Counted from the first letter of the stretch, positions 26,698 through 37,319 are shown. The stretch is 64,000 bases of DNA from Rhodoferax sp. (GCF_030697375.1 NZ_JAUYQD010000035.1:1-64000); one strand, 5' to 3'. Translations and numbers: made by a program. The notes: generated by a model not told the origin, from the sequence alone.

Positions 26698-27324
26698 TCA
26701 GGGTGCCAGCACCCTGAGTTGGACCAGCTTGGCCGCGTCCGCGTCCACCGCACGGGTGGAATACACCCCCAATTGCTCGGGAGCCGCTTTGGGCCCCGTC
26801 ACCGCAATGGTGAACCACTCCCCTAGCGGCACGGCCACCGTGGTGGCAAAACGACTGCGCGCCTGGGCTGGCACAGAGTGTTCGGCATGCGCCTCTGCCG
26901 CCGTGGTGTCCACCTCCACTTCCACCACGGCCGGCTGTTTCCCCCCCGGCCAGCGCACTTGCACGGCCAGGCCCTGCCCGGCATCGACCCAGGTGGTGGC
27001 GTTTTCCACGCCCTTGCTCTCGGTGCTGGCGGTGTCACCGGTTGCGGTGGTGGCGGACGAAGTGCGGGAGGCCGCGGTTTTGACCCACTGCAGGGGCAGG
27101 GAACGGTTCAATTTCACCTGCGCCCGTTCGCCGTTCATGACAAAGACTTTCTGGATGTCCAGGTCGCGCTCCTGCACGGGCTGGGTGCGTACCACGGTAC
27201 GGTCTGCCTCGGCTTGCACCACCACCCGCAGCTCCACCGTCATATTGCGCACCGGCAGCTTCGCCGCAACGGAAGTTCCCCAAAGCAGAAAAGCCACCAG
27301 GGCAATACGGCGAAAGTCCATCAC
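26698..27324 (-). CDS. Exported hypothetical protein
   Basis: 208 residues with a probable signal peptide (MDFRRIALVAFLLWGTSVAA) and a beta-rich mature part with a Thr/Ser/Ala-rich linker around 88-110. It has no membrane segment after the signal and no cysteines in the mature part, so it is likely a soluble periplasmic protein. Conserved hypothetical relatives exist in Comamonadaceae, but I cannot assign a function. It converges on the cyclic-nucleotide-binding gene (17-bp gap) and is divergent from the thiolase gene. Confidence 0.7.
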   Translation of the reverse strand: MMDFRRIALVAFLLWGTSVAAKLPVRNMTVELRVVVQAEADRTVVRTQPVQERDLDIQKVFVMNGERAQVKLNRSLPLQWVKTAASRTSSATTATGDTASTESKGVENATTWVDAGQGLAVQVRWPGGKQPAVVEVEVDTTAAEAHAEHSVPAQARSRFATTVAVPLGEWFTIAVTGPKAAPEQLGVYSTRAVDADAAKLVQLRVLAP

Positions 27325-27537
27325 TCAGGCTCCTGCTAGTTGAAAACCCGCAGCATACCCCTGCCAATGCGGAGGCATTGCGAGTGAAACGCGGCCTTTC
27401 ACGGCCCAACTCGGCCGTTCGACTGCTCCATAATCCCAAGCAAGCGCTCTGCAGGCCCTGCGGATGCAGATTGCGCAGCAAACTGACAGCCCCAGCGCGC
27501 CGCGCGCCCCCATTTTTCAACCTCAAGGAGTTTTCCC

Positions 27538-28725
27538 ATGTCCCGTGAAGTCGTCGTCGTCAGCGCTGTGCGCACCGCCATTGGTACCTACGGTGGTAGC
27601 TTGAAAGACATCCCCCCCACCGAGCTGGCGGCGCAGGTGGTGCGCGAGTCCCTGGCACGCGCCCAGGTGGATGGCGCCGACGTCGGCCATGTGGTGTTTG
27701 GCCATGTGGTCAACACCGAGCCCAAGGACATGTACCTCTCGCGCGTGGCAGCCATCCACGGCGGCTGCGCCGAGGGCACACCCGCGTTCAATGTCAACCG
27801 CTTGTGCGGTTCGGGCCTGCAAGCCATTGTTTCGGCCAGCCAGAGCATCTTGCTGGGCGACACCGATATCGCCATTGGCGGCGGCGCAGAAAACATGAGC
27901 CGTGCGCCCTACGCGTCGCTGAACATGCGCTGGGGTGCCCGCATGGGGGACACCAAGATGGTGGACATGGTGGTGGGCGCCTTGCATGACCCGTTCCACA
28001 CCATCCACATGGGTGTGACCGCTGAAAACATCGCCGCCAAATGGGGCATCAGCCGCGAAGAGCAGGACGCGATTGCGGTGGAGAGCCACAACCGCGCCCA
28101 GCGCGCCACCGAGGCGGGCTACTTCACCTCGCAAATCATGCCCGTCATGCTCAAGAGCAAAAAGGGCGACGTGGCCTATGCCACCGACGAACATTTCCGC
28201 GCCAACTGTTCTGCTGCCGACATGGCCAAGCTCAAGCCCGCTTTCCTGAAAGAAAACGGCACCGTTACCGCCGGCAATGCCTCGGGCATCAACGATGCGG
28301 CTGCCGCTGTGGTGCTGATGGAAGCGGGCACGGCCAAAGCGCGCGGGCTCAAGCCCATGGCGCGCCTGGTGGCGTACGCCCACGCCGGTGTGGACCCCAA
28401 GTACATGGGCATTGGCCCCGTGCCTGCCACCCAGTTGGCGCTGAAAAAGGCGGGCCTCACCGTGAACGATCTGGATGTGATCGAGGCCAACGAGGCCTTT
28501 GCCGCCCAGGCCTGCGCCGTCACCCGTGACCTGGGTCTGGACCCCGCCAAGGTGAACCCCAATGGTTCCGGCATCTCTTTGGGTCACCCGATTGGCGCCA
28601 CCGGCGCGTTGATTACCGTGAAGGCCATGTACGAGTTGGAACGCATTGGCGGGCGTTATGCCCTGGTGACCATGTGTATTGGCGGCGGCCAGGGCATTGC
28701 GGCCATTTTTGAGCGCGTGTCCTGA
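27538..28725 (+). CDS. bktB: Acetyl-CoA C-acyltransferase (beta-ketothiolase BktB-like)
   Basis: 395-residue thiolase that condenses or cleaves beta-ketoacyl-CoA. The nucleophile Cys90 is in NRLCGSG, the His in GHPIGATGA (about 350) and the second Cys in CIGGGQG (about 380). It is close in pattern to BktB of Cupriavidus, the thiolase used for 3-ketovaleryl-CoA in polyhydroxyalkanoate synthesis, rather than to FadA. The ATG follows an AAGGAG site. No pha genes are adjacent, so the pathway assignment is inference. Confidence 0.9.
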   Translation: MSREVVVVSAVRTAIGTYGGSLKDIPPTELAAQVVRESLARAQVDGADVGHVVFGHVVNTEPKDMYLSRVAAIHGGCAEGTPAFNVNRLCGSGLQAIVSASQSILLGDTDIAIGGGAENMSRAPYASLNMRWGARMGDTKMVDMVVGALHDPFHTIHMGVTAENIAAKWGISREEQDAIAVESHNRAQRATEAGYFTSQIMPVMLKSKKGDVAYATDEHFRANCSAADMAKLKPAFLKENGTVTAGNASGINDAAAAVVLMEAGTAKARGLKPMARLVAYAHAGVDPKYMGIGPVPATQLALKKAGLTVNDLDVIEANEAFAAQACAVTRDLGLDPAKVNPNGSGISLGHPIGATGALITVKAMYELERIGGRYALVTMCIGGGQGIAAIFERVS

Positions 28726-28771
28726 TTTCAATTCCAGATCAATCCGATCATTCAAAGAAAGGGATTGCCTG

Positions 28772-29428
28772 ATGGATACACCCCATGGCCCTGCGACATT
28801 GGACTCTGTCAGCGCCCTGATTCATGCGCGCCAGAATGTTTCCGCCAAACGGCTGGTGGAGCCTGGCCCGTCTGCACTGCAGCTGCAGCAGATCCTGGGG
28901 ACCGCGGCGGCGGCCCCGGACCATGGGCAGCTGCGGCCCTGGCGCTTCGTCGTCGTCCCTGCAGAGCAGCGGGGGCGGCTGTCAGAGGTTTTTGGGCAAG
29001 CGCTGCTGGACCGTGATCCCCAGGCATCACCAGATCAGCTGGAGTCTGCCCGCGAGAAGGCGCACCGTGCGCCGCTGTTGATCATGGCGATTGCCCGTTT
29101 GACGGACCAGGGCGCACAGGCGGGCACAGCACCTGGGCGGGGTGCCGAACACCCAGAGTCCAGCGCGGCGGATGTGAGCGATGCGGAACGTCTGGTGTCC
29201 CTCGGGTGTGCGATTCAAAACATGCTGCTGTCGGCACAGGCTGCGGGGTTTGGTGCAGGCCTGACCAGCGGGCAGGCCATGGCCTCCCCCCATTTACGCG
29301 CGCTGTTCGGTTTGCAGCCCCATGAACAGGCGGTGTGCTGCCTCAATATCGGCACAGTCAGCAAACACAAGCCGCCCCGCGTGCGGCCTGGGCTTGCGGA
29401 CTACGTTACTTACCTAGGTTGCCCTTAA
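28772..29428 (+). CDS. Nitroreductase family protein (YdjA-like)
   Basis: 218-residue FMN-dependent nitroreductase family member. Family motifs include ALIHARQNVSAKRLVEPGPS and APDHGQLRPWRFVVV (FMN-binding N-terminal part), and NMLLSAQAAGFGAGLTSG in the C-terminal half. The start is set at ATG 28772 by homology; the frame opens earlier inside the thiolase 3' end. The last 23 bp overlap the convergent napB gene end. A physiological role in nitrate metabolism is not implied by the family. Confidence 0.88.
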   Translation: MDTPHGPATLDSVSALIHARQNVSAKRLVEPGPSALQLQQILGTAAAAPDHGQLRPWRFVVVPAEQRGRLSEVFGQALLDRDPQASPDQLESAREKAHRAPLLIMAIARLTDQGAQAGTAPGRGAEHPESSAADVSDAERLVSLGCAIQNMLLSAQAAGFGAGLTSGQAMASPHLRALFGLQPHEQAVCCLNIGTVSKHKPPRVRPGLADYVTYLGCP

Positions 29429-29855
29429 AGCTGTTTTCCACCAAGGGTTTGGCATCGACTTGCGGCACATGGCAGGAGTTGCACTGCCAACGCAACATGT
29501 TCAACTCGGGCGCGGCTTTGGGGTCCGCTTTCTGAACAAAATGGCTTTTGCCCGCGCGGGGAATTTTTTGCCCCCGGAAGTTGTCATTGATGTGGCAGTC
29601 CAGGCAGGCGTTGTCCGTGGCATTGATGTCATCAAAACCATCGACCTTGTGTGGAATCAAGGGAGGCTGCTCTTTGAAGGTGCGAACAATCACCTTTTGT
29701 GCCCCCGGTTTGCTGCCCAGATAGGGCTGCTCGGTCGGGGCCGAGTCGGAGGTTGAAACTTCGCTGCCACGCATGCTGCTGACTGGCTGGGCGACGCTCC
29801 AGCATGCCGCCACAGACAAAACAGCAGCCAGTGAAAGTTTGAGGGTCGTTTTCAT
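29406..29855 (-). CDS. napB: Periplasmic nitrate reductase, diheme cytochrome c subunit NapB
   Basis: Small electron-transfer subunit of Nap: 149 residues, with a signal peptide (MKTTLKLSLAAVLSVAACWSVA) and two heme c sites, CLDCH (84-88) and CNSCH (125-129). It passes electrons to NapA. It is the last gene of napDAGHB and is separated from napH by 33 bp. Its 3' end overlaps the convergent nitroreductase gene. Confidence 0.95.
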   Translation of the reverse strand: MKTTLKLSLAAVLSVAACWSVAQPVSSMRGSEVSTSDSAPTEQPYLGSKPGAQKVIVRTFKEQPPLIPHKVDGFDDINATDNACLDCHINDNFRGQKIPRAGKSHFVQKADPKAAPELNMLRWQCNSCHVPQVDAKPLVENSFKGNLGK

Positions 29856-29888
29856 GAGGGGGTCTCCACAAGTGAAAGGTCTTAAGGA

Positions 29889-30788
29889 TCAGATCGGCAA
29901 CTTGGGGTCGGTGCCGGGCAGGGTTGAAACAGGGGACGAAAACCGGGTGCCAAAGGAAAAAACATCTTTGGAGCACACATCCATGCAGCGTCCGCAGTTG
30001 CTGCAGTCACTGGACAAAATAAGGGGGCTGACGCCCTTGGCAGCCCCTTTGAGCGGTAGGCGAATGACCTGCTGCTCTGGGCACACTGCAAAACAATCAA
30101 GACAGTTGTTGCAGGCCTCGCGCTTGCTGGCGGAAAGACGCAGCACACTCCTTTTGCCCAACACGCTGTAGAAGGCACCCACCGGGCACAGGTGGCCGCA
30201 CCAGCCGCGCTTCATGACAAAGAGGTCAAACACAAAGATCACCGCGATCAGCAACCAGCCCGCGCCCATGCCAAAAATCAGCCCCCGGTGCAGCATGGAC
30301 ACCGGGTTGACCAGTTCCCACACGATGCTGCCGGTGGTGGCTGCCAGTACCAATATCAAGGCCAGCATCCAGTAGCGGGTGGCGCGGGGCATGTCGCCTC
30401 CGCCACGGATTCCGAGTTTGCGGCGCAAGGCACTGGCGGTGTCGGTCACCACATTCACTGGGCACACCCAGGCGCAAAAAACACGTCCGCCCACCAGGGC
30501 ATAGAACAGCAGCACCAGGGCCGCACCGATGAGCGCGTTGCGCTGGGGTGTATGGCCAGCCAGCAAGGATTGCAGCAACACCAGGGGGTCGGTCAAGGGC
30601 ACAGTGCCCAGTGTCAGGCTGTAACTGAGATTGCCTTTGACCAGCCACCAGCCCAACCAGGGCCCTACCATGAACAAGGCCAGGATGCTGCCTTGCGACA
30701 CACGGCGCAGCACCAGCCAGCGGTGTGCACCCCACCAGCCTTTGGCCTCGCGCGCGTCCCGGCCTACGGTGTCGGCAAACTGTTTCAT
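29889..30788 (-). CDS. napH: Quinol dehydrogenase membrane component NapH
   Basis: 299-residue membrane ferredoxin with four hydrophobic segments and two C-terminal [4Fe-4S] sites ([15 protein letters not shown] and [14 protein letters not shown]), plus a CPVN/CPVG pair in the loops ([17 protein letters not shown]). It forms a quinol-oxidising module with NapG. Its ATG overlaps the napG stop by four bases. Since no napC is present here, NapGH is the likely route of electrons into NapB/NapA. Confidence 0.95.
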   Translation of the reverse strand: MKQFADTVGRDAREAKGWWGAHRWLVLRRVSQGSILALFMVGPWLGWWLVKGNLSYSLTLGTVPLTDPLVLLQSLLAGHTPQRNALIGAALVLLFYALVGGRVFCAWVCPVNVVTDTASALRRKLGIRGGGDMPRATRYWMLALILVLAATTGSIVWELVNPVSMLHRGLIFGMGAGWLLIAVIFVFDLFVMKRGWCGHLCPVGAFYSVLGKRSVLRLSASKREACNNCLDCFAVCPEQQVIRLPLKGAAKGVSPLILSSDCSNCGRCMDVCSKDVFSFGTRFSSPVSTLPGTDPKLPI

Positions 30789-31609
30789 CGCGGGGCCTCC
30801 AGGGGCAGTGCACTCGGCAGCGCGCTGCCGGGGTCCGAGTGGCCCGGAAGCGTCATGCCGTCTGGCATGCGGTCCGGCAAGTCCACCAGGTTTTTATCTT
30901 CCACCAAGGATTTACCCGCCTTGCGTTTTTCTTCCCAGCCCAACTGGTAATGCGCGCCGAGTTCACCCTTGGCCAGTTTGACCGGGTAGACCTTGATGGC
31001 GGCCACGTCCAGCACGCAGGACGCTTCACATTTGCCGCAGCCCGTGCATTGGTCCGAATGCACCGTGGGTAAAAACATGGCGTGTTTAGAGGTGCGTTCG
31101 TTGTGCTGCACCTCCAGCGTGATGGCTTTGTCAATGGCCGGGCACACCCGGTAACACACGTCACAGCGCATGCCCAAAAAATTCAGACAGGTTTCATGGT
31201 CCACCAGGACGGCCAAGCCCATTTTGGCCAGGGTAATGTCGGTCAGTTGGGGGTCCAACGCGCCAGTGGGGCAGGCCTTGATGCACGGGATGTCCTCGCA
31301 CATTTCGCAGGGCTTGGCGCGGGCCACAAAAAAGGGCGTGCCAGTGGCCACGGGCTGCTCCGGCGTGGCCAGCGTGAGAATGTCATAGGGGCAGTCGCGC
31401 ACGCACAGTCCGCAGCGGATGCAGGCCGACTGAAAGTCTTGCTCCGATCCGGCCCCCGGCGGGCGGATGGCCCCCGCCGGCAAAGCCTTGGCTTGTTTGT
31501 TGTACAGGCCCAAGCCCAACCCAATCGCACCCACACCGCAGGCCATCTTCAAGGAGTCGAAGATGAACTGGCGGCGGGCTTCTGTTTGGGGGGGGACAGG
31601 CAATTTCAT
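30785..31609 (-). CDS. napG: Periplasmic ferredoxin-type protein NapG
   Basis: Periplasmic Fe-S protein with four [4Fe-4S] binding motifs ([26 protein letters not shown], the cluster around CDVCYRVCP and [11 protein letters not shown]) and an N-terminal export signal ([21 protein letters not shown], twin-Arg-like). It works with NapH in quinol oxidation. ATG 31609 (MKLPVPPQ) is preferred over the in-frame TTG at 31621. It overlaps napH by four bases. Confidence 0.93.
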   Translation of the reverse strand: MKLPVPPQTEARRQFIFDSLKMACGVGAIGLGLGLYNKQAKALPAGAIRPPGAGSEQDFQSACIRCGLCVRDCPYDILTLATPEQPVATGTPFFVARAKPCEMCEDIPCIKACPTGALDPQLTDITLAKMGLAVLVDHETCLNFLGMRCDVCYRVCPAIDKAITLEVQHNERTSKHAMFLPTVHSDQCTGCGKCEASCVLDVAAIKVYPVKLAKGELGAHYQLGWEEKRKAGKSLVEDKNLVDLPDRMPDGMTLPGHSDPGSALPSALPLEAPR

Positions 31610-31672
31610 GACAACAAGCAAGCGGTACGCAACAGTAGGCAGGGGCCTATGTGCATAGGCCTATCGGATTTC

Positions 31673-34195
31673 TCAGGCTTTGACCACCTTGCAGGCGCAC
31701 TTCTTGAAGTCCGTCTCTTTGGAGATCGGGCAGGTGGCGTCCAGCGTCAGCTTGTTCACCAAACGGTGCTCGTCAAAGAAGGGCATGAACACCAAACCCA
31801 CGGGTGGCTTGTTGCGGCCCCGGGTTTCCACCTTGGTGCTGATGTCTCCGCGTCGGGTGGAAATCTTGACCGTGTCGCCCCGCTGCAGGCCCCGCTTTTT
31901 GGCGTCTTCAGGGTTCATGTACAGCCAGGCATCGGGCATGGCGCGGTACAACTCGGGCACGCGCCGGGTCATGGAGCCGGTGTGCCAGTGCTCCAGCACC
32001 CGCCCGGTGGAAAGCCACAGGTCAAACTCTGCGTCCGGGGCTTCGGCGGCGGGCTGGTAAGGCAGGGCAAAAATCCAGGCCTTGCCGTCGGGCTTGCCAT
32101 AGAACTTGACGCCCTCGCCTTTTTTCACATACGGGTCAAACCCCTCGCGGAAGCGCCACAGCGTTTCCTTGTTGTCCACCACCGGCCAGCGCAGGCCGCG
32201 GGCCTTGTGGTAGGTGTCAAACGGGGCCAGGTCATGGGCATGGCCGCGGCCAAACTCGGCATATTCCTCGAACAAGCCCTTTTGCAAGTAGTAGCCCAAC
32301 TCCTTGGACTCGTCATTTTCAAATCCCTTTTGCATCTCGGATGCGGGGAATTTATTGACCTGGCCGTTGGCGTAGAGCACCTCGTACAAGGTCTTGCCTT
32401 TGTACTGCGGCGCTTTGTCCAGCAACTCGGCGGGCCACACTTCATCGGTTGTAAAACGCTTGGAGAATTCGATGTACTGCCACAAATCGGACTTGGCCTT
32501 GCCCGGCGCATTGACCTGCTGGCGCCAGAACTGGGTGCGGCGCTCGGCATTGCCGTAGGCACCTTCTTTTTCCATCCACATGGCGGACGGCAAAATCAGG
32601 TCGGCTGCCATGGCGGAAACTGTGGGGTAGCAGTCCGACACCACGACAAAGTTCGCCGGATTGCGAAAGCCCGGCCAGATTTCACCGTTGATGTTGGGCC
32701 CCGCCTGCATGTTGTTGGTGGTGGTGGTCCAGTAAAAATTGAGCTTGCCGTCCTTGAGCGCACGGCTTTGTGCCACGGCGTGCAAGCCAATCCAGTCCGG
32801 CACCGTTCCCGCAGGCAACTTCCATTGCTTTTCGGCAATTTCCCGGTGCTTGGGGTTGACCACTTCCATGTCGGCCGGCAGGCGGTGGGCAAAAGTACCC
32901 ACTTCGCGAGCGGTGCCACAGGCCGAGGGTTGGCCTGTGAGTGAGAACGGGCCATTGCCGGGCTCGGAAATTTTTCCAGTCAACAGGTGGATGTTGTAGA
33001 TCATGTTGTTGGCCCAGGTGCCACGGGTGTGCTGGTTAAAGCCCATGGTCCAGTAGGACACCACCTTGGTCTTGGGATCGGCATACACCTTGGCCAGCGC
33101 TTCCAGCTTGTCCTTGGGGACACCAGAGATTTCGTGCGCCTTGTCCAGGGTGTACTCCGACACAAACTGCTTGAACTCGTCGAACGTCATGGGGGCCGAT
33201 GCGCCAGGGTTGCCCTTGGGCTTGCCGTCTGCGCCGGGGTAGCCGTTGTTGTTGGCCACCACCTCCAGCGGGTGGTTGGGCCGCAGGCCGTAGCCAATGT
33301 CGGTCACGCCCTTGCGGAAGTTGACATTGCGTTTGACGAACTCTTCATTGACCGCACCACTTTGGATGATGTGGTTGCAGATGTAGTTCAGGATCGCCAG
33401 GTCGGTCTGCGGCTTGAAGATGAGTTCGTTGTCGGCCAGTTCACAGGTGCGGTGCGCAAAGGTGGACAAGACATGCAGCTTGACGTGTTTGGCGGTCAGA
33501 CGCCGGTCGGTGATGCGTGACCACAGAATGGGGTGCATCTCGGCCATGTTGGAGCCCCACAGCACAAAGGCATCGGCGTGCTCGGCATCGTCATAACAAC
33601 CCATGGGCTCATCGATGCCGAAGGTGCGCATGAAACCGGCCACCGCAGAGGCCATGCAGTGGCGGGCGTTTGGGTCCAGGTTGTTGGAGCGAAAACCCGC
33701 CTTGAACAGCTTGACGGCCGCATAACCTTCCCAAATGGTCCACTGACCAGAGCCAAACATGCCAATGGATTTCGGGCCACCCGCCTTGAGCGCGGCCTTG
33801 GTCTTTTCTTCCATCACGTCAAAGGCTTTTTCCCAACTCACGTGGGTGAAGTCCCCATTTTTGTCAAACTTGCCGTCCTTCATGCGCAAGAGCGGTTCCG
33901 TGAGTCGGTCTTTGCCGTACATGATCTTGGACAGGAAATAACCTTTAATGCAGTTCAGCCCTTTGTTGACGGGCGCATCCGGGTCCCCCTGGGTGGCCAC
34001 CACGCGGTTGTCCTTGACACCAATCAGCACACCACATCCCGTTCCGCAAAAACGGCAGACGCCTTTGTCCCAGCGCACGCCGTCGGCTGCGCCGGACTGC
34101 GCCAGCGCCTGGGCACCGGGAACGCTGATGCCAATCACGGTGGCGGCCGCGGTGACCGCATTGGCCTTGATGAGATCTCGACGGGTTACTTGCAT
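31673..34195 (-). CDS. napA: Periplasmic nitrate reductase catalytic subunit NapA
   Basis: Molybdopterin (Mo-bis-MGD) nitrate reductase, 840 residues. It has a Tat signal peptide ([15 protein letters not shown]), a [4Fe-4S] cluster from Cys47, 50, 54 and 82, and the Mo ligand Cys179 in ARHCMASA. The C-terminal domain with the dinucleotide-binding motifs is intact. napD precedes it with a 10-bp overlap. Periplasmic nitrate reduction serves redox balancing or aerobic denitrification. Confidence 0.98.
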   Translation of the reverse strand: MQVTRRDLIKANAVTAAATVIGISVPGAQALAQSGAADGVRWDKGVCRFCGTGCGVLIGVKDNRVVATQGDPDAPVNKGLNCIKGYFLSKIMYGKDRLTEPLLRMKDGKFDKNGDFTHVSWEKAFDVMEEKTKAALKAGGPKSIGMFGSGQWTIWEGYAAVKLFKAGFRSNNLDPNARHCMASAVAGFMRTFGIDEPMGCYDDAEHADAFVLWGSNMAEMHPILWSRITDRRLTAKHVKLHVLSTFAHRTCELADNELIFKPQTDLAILNYICNHIIQSGAVNEEFVKRNVNFRKGVTDIGYGLRPNHPLEVVANNNGYPGADGKPKGNPGASAPMTFDEFKQFVSEYTLDKAHEISGVPKDKLEALAKVYADPKTKVVSYWTMGFNQHTRGTWANNMIYNIHLLTGKISEPGNGPFSLTGQPSACGTAREVGTFAHRLPADMEVVNPKHREIAEKQWKLPAGTVPDWIGLHAVAQSRALKDGKLNFYWTTTTNNMQAGPNINGEIWPGFRNPANFVVVSDCYPTVSAMAADLILPSAMWMEKEGAYGNAERRTQFWRQQVNAPGKAKSDLWQYIEFSKRFTTDEVWPAELLDKAPQYKGKTLYEVLYANGQVNKFPASEMQKGFENDESKELGYYLQKGLFEEYAEFGRGHAHDLAPFDTYHKARGLRWPVVDNKETLWRFREGFDPYVKKGEGVKFYGKPDGKAWIFALPYQPAAEAPDAEFDLWLSTGRVLEHWHTGSMTRRVPELYRAMPDAWLYMNPEDAKKRGLQRGDTVKISTRRGDISTKVETRGRNKPPVGLVFMPFFDEHRLVNKLTLDATCPISKETDFKKCACKVVKA

Positions 34196-34461
34196 TTCAA
34201 TAGCTCCTGATCAGGGTTGGATTCGGTTTGCTGAAAAATCATGGCCACCGACAGAACGCTGTCCATGCGTTCAATGGCCTCGTAGGTGTCGACGGCGGCT
34301 CGGTCGTTGTCACTTTCAATGGTGACGATGAGCTTTCCGTCATCGGTGCTGGCGTGAACCTCTACGCCCGCCACTTGAAATAATTGGGTACGCAAAACCT
34401 GCTCTTGGGCCGGTTTTGCGTACACGATGGCACTGGAAATATTCAAAACGTTGCCTTCCAT
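34186..34461 (-). CDS. napD: Nap maturation chaperone NapD
   Basis: 91-residue cytoplasmic chaperone that binds the NapA Tat signal and prevents premature export. It has the ferredoxin-like NapD fold with N-terminal [16 protein letters not shown] and a [17 protein letters not shown] core. It is the first gene of napDAGHB. The upstream 163 bp is shared with narX, and I found no convincing FNR/DNR box there. Confidence 0.92.
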   Translation of the reverse strand: MEGNVLNISSAIVYAKPAQEQVLRTQLFQVAGVEVHASTDDGKLIVTIESDNDRAAVDTYEAIERMDSVLSVAMIFQQTESNPDQELLKCK

Positions 34462-34624
34462 GGTTAACTGCGCAGTGCGCGGGAAAACGATTCAATGACT
34501 AAAGACCACTTTAGCGACGTAGGCAAATAAAACATTGATGCAGGTTAGTTTTTTGCAAGAAGCTTTATGATTCGATTTCTTTCCCAATGACCGCTATTCA
34601 GCGCAATGCATTAAGGCTTCTGTT

Positions 34625-36571
34625 ATGCATTCCCCTCCCCATATGACCGCCACGCAAGCACGCTGGAGCCTGGGCGCCAAGCTCACTCTGGTCGGAACAC
34701 CGTTCTTGCTTTTGGCGCTGCTCTCGACGGTATTGACACTGTGGGTAAGCTGGCAACTGGACGGTGGCGCGGCAACGGTGAATGAGGCTGGTCGCATGCG
34801 AATGCAGGCCTACCGCATGGCGCTGGCAGTAGGCAGTGGTGGACAACAAGCGTTGCCGCAGCACATCAAAGAGTTCAACGGGAGTCTCACGCTTTTACGC
34901 AATGGAGACCCCGAACGCCCCCTGTTTGTCCCCTGGGACAGCAATGTGCGCCATCATTTTTCTACCGTGGAGCAAGACTGGCAGCGTTTTCAAACACGCT
35001 GGCTTGCACAGCCCGCCACGAACCTAGCCGAACTGAGCGGAAACACCACGGCTTTCGCGGCAGACATTGACACCTTTGTGGGCAGTATTGAGGCACACAT
35101 GTCACGCTGGACTGCCATCCTGCACATGTTGCAAATGGGGGTGCTGGTGCTGGCCGTTTTGGGGGCTGCTGTACTGATTTTCACCGGCTACCTGTTTGTC
35201 CTTGAGCCGCTCAATCAGCTCAAACAAGCGATCCAGAAGATTCAGGGAGGCGACTTTGGTGCGCGCGTTGACCGTGTGACCACCGATGAATTTGGCACGC
35301 TGGCGGAAGGCTTCAACGGTATGGCCGAGCATTTGCAATCCATGTACCGCAATCTGGAAAGCAAGGTTTTGGAGAAAACGGCCGAACTCGAAGAAAAACG
35401 GGAGCGCTTGGAATCGCTCTATGAAGTCACCGCCTTGGTCGCACAAGCCACCTCATTGGAAGACCTGGCCCGAGATTATTCCCAGCGCATGATGCGCATT
35501 GCCCGCGCCGATGGTGTGGCCTTGCGCTGGTCCGACCAAGCCAACAAACGCTACATGATGTTGGCAGCCAGCGGCTTACCCGCCTCCATGGTCGAGGACG
35601 AACAATGCCTACACGCTGGCGACTGCCATTGCGGCACCCCTTCTGCCACCGGTTTGACCGTCATTCCCATCCATGCATTGCCGCTGCATACGAAGAAGCA
35701 CTGTGCCAAGGCCGGATTTGGTACGGTGGTCAATGTTCCCATTCGACTGCAAGAGCGTCTGCTGGGCGAGGTGGATCTGTTTTTCCATGCCAAGGTGTCT
35801 CCCACGGCCGTCGAACGCTCGCTGCTGGAGGCACTCAACAGCCACCTGGCAAGCGCCATGGAGAATCTGCGCCTGCACGCAATGGGCCGAGAAGCGGCCA
35901 TTTCTGGCGAACGGAACTTTCTGGCGCGTGAATTACACGACTCCATTGCCCAGTCACTGGCTTTTCTGAAAATTCAGGTGCAATTGATGCGTGATGCACT
36001 CAAGTCAAAAAACGAAACGGAAATACAAACCGTATTGGAGGAAATAGACGCCGGTGTGCGCGAGTGTTACGGCGATGTGCGTGAGTTGTTGATGCACTTT
36101 CGCACGCGCACCAACAGCGAGGACATTGAACCCGCGCTGGCCACCACCCTGCGTAAGTTTGAGCACCAAACCGGTCTCAAAACCACGCTGACCGTTACCG
36201 GGCACGGTATGCCACTGTCGCCAGACCTGCAGATCCAGGTGCTGCATATTGTGCAGGAAGCCTTGTCCAATGTGCGCAAGCACGCGCGTGCGTCACAGGT
36301 CTGGATCAACGTACAACAGCAGCCCGTATGGCAATTCGAAGTACGCGACGATGGCATTGGCTTCAACCCCAACAACCATGAGTTGAAAGAGACCCATGTT
36401 GGGCTGCGTATCATGACGGAGCGGTCCCAGCGCATTGGCGCAACGATGGAGGTCATCTCCACACCAGAATACGGCAGCTCTGTTGTTCTGACACTGCCCC
36501 CGCCGGCCCATTCCTTGCCGCCAACCATCGCTCAGACTGCGGCCCCCATGCCTGCCGCTTCTGTGCACTAA
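34625..36571 (+). CDS. narX: Nitrate/nitrite sensor histidine kinase NarX
   Basis: 648-residue membrane sensor kinase. TM1 (about 22-42) is followed by the P-box NEAGRMRMQAYRMAL (53-67), which binds nitrate. A periplasmic helical domain, TM2 (165-193), HAMP (about 194-246) and a central GAF-like region with Cys-rich CLHAGDCHCG (328-337) come next. The HisKA_3 domain has phospho-acceptor His438 in RELHDSIAQ, and a HATPase with DDGIGF follows. AAGG lies 8 bp before the ATG. It precedes narL by 30 bp, so the two form a nitrate-responsive pair. Confidence 0.96.
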   Translation: MHSPPHMTATQARWSLGAKLTLVGTPFLLLALLSTVLTLWVSWQLDGGAATVNEAGRMRMQAYRMALAVGSGGQQALPQHIKEFNGSLTLLRNGDPERPLFVPWDSNVRHHFSTVEQDWQRFQTRWLAQPATNLAELSGNTTAFAADIDTFVGSIEAHMSRWTAILHMLQMGVLVLAVLGAAVLIFTGYLFVLEPLNQLKQAIQKIQGGDFGARVDRVTTDEFGTLAEGFNGMAEHLQSMYRNLESKVLEKTAELEEKRERLESLYEVTALVAQATSLEDLARDYSQRMMRIARADGVALRWSDQANKRYMMLAASGLPASMVEDEQCLHAGDCHCGTPSATGLTVIPIHALPLHTKKHCAKAGFGTVVNVPIRLQERLLGEVDLFFHAKVSPTAVERSLLEALNSHLASAMENLRLHAMGREAAISGERNFLARELHDSIAQSLAFLKIQVQLMRDALKSKNETEIQTVLEEIDAGVRECYGDVRELLMHFRTRTNSEDIEPALATTLRKFEHQTGLKTTLTVTGHGMPLSPDLQIQVLHIVQEALSNVRKHARASQVWINVQQQPVWQFEVRDDGIGFNPNNHELKETHVGLRIMTERSQRIGATMEVISTPEYGSSVVLTLPPPAHSLPPTIAQTAAPMPAASVH

Positions 36572-36601
36572 CATGTATCCGACTCACTCCTGTATCTGCC
36601 G

Positions 36602-37291
36602 ATGACACACGCTTGCCCTCCCAACCCCATCCGTGTTCTGGTGGTGGACGACCACACCTTGTTCAGGCGCGGACTTACTGCACTGCTTTCGAGAGACCCC
36701 CAGGTCACGGTCGTGGGGGACGCCGGTGACGCCGGAGAAGCCCAACGTCGGGCCCAGGATTTGCAGCCCGACCTGATACTTTTGGACAACCATTTGCCAG
36801 GGGTCAACGGAGTGGATGCACTGCCCGCACTGTTTGAAGCGGCACCACACGCCCGTATTCTGATGTTGACCGTCAGTGAAGATGAGGCTGATCTCGCAGC
36901 AGCATTGCGGGGGGGAGCGGCTGGATATTTGCTCAAAACGATCGAAGGGGAGGCGCTCATCAGCGCAATTCAACGTGCAGTTCGGGGTGAAAGCGTGATT
37001 GCCCCCGAAATGACCAGCAAATTGGTGTCCGCCTACCGCGGTGCGGCCGAAAAGTCCAACCAACAGACGCCGCCACCGGCCCAACCCCTTTCACCACTGG
37101 CCACTTTGTCACCCCGTGAACGCGACATTCTGCGCGCCATTGCCCAGGGTGCCAGCAACAAGGAAATTGGCCGGGAACTCGGTATTGCCGAGACCACCGT
37201 CAAGATCCATGTACAACATGTGCTGCGCAAATTGGACGTGAGTACACGCGTCCATGCAGCCGTCATTGCGACAGAAATTGGTTTGATCTAA
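36602..37291 (+). CDS. narL: Nitrate response regulator NarL
   Basis: 229-residue NarL/FixJ-type response regulator: receiver domain with acidic pocket VVDDH, phospho-acceptor Asp62 in LILLDNHLPG, and C-terminal LuxR-type HTH (LSPRERDILRAIAQGASNKEIGRELGI) around 168-225. It follows narX and likely activates the downstream narK-nar cluster. The ATG lacks a clear Shine-Dalgarno, so translation may be partly coupled to narX. Confidence 0.95.
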   Translation: MTHACPPNPIRVLVVDDHTLFRRGLTALLSRDPQVTVVGDAGDAGEAQRRAQDLQPDLILLDNHLPGVNGVDALPALFEAAPHARILMLTVSEDEADLAAALRGGAAGYLLKTIEGEALISAIQRAVRGESVIAPEMTSKLVSAYRGAAEKSNQQTPPPAQPLSPLATLSPRERDILRAIAQGASNKEIGRELGIAETTVKIHVQHVLRKLDVSTRVHAAVIATEIGLI

Positions 37292-37302
37292 AACAAACAA
37301 TA

Positions 37303-37316
37303 TTGCGATTTCGCAA
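37303..37316 (+). promoter_or_regulatory. FNR/DNR-like palindrome upstream of narK1
   Basis: TTGCG-ATTT-CGCAA, a perfect 14-bp inverted repeat with the 5-4-5 geometry of an FNR/DNR box (TTGAT-N4-ATCAA) but with TTGCG half-sites. It lies about 140 bp upstream of narK1 and 12 bp after the narL stop. No -10 sits at the ideal distance, so it may be a variant or distal site. Confidence 0.35.
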
Positions 37317-37319
37317 GGA

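Noticed and set aside
34462..34624. FNR/DNR box in the napD-narX divergent region
   Set aside because: Only isolated half-sites (one TTGAT and one TTGCAA) with wrong spacing were found.
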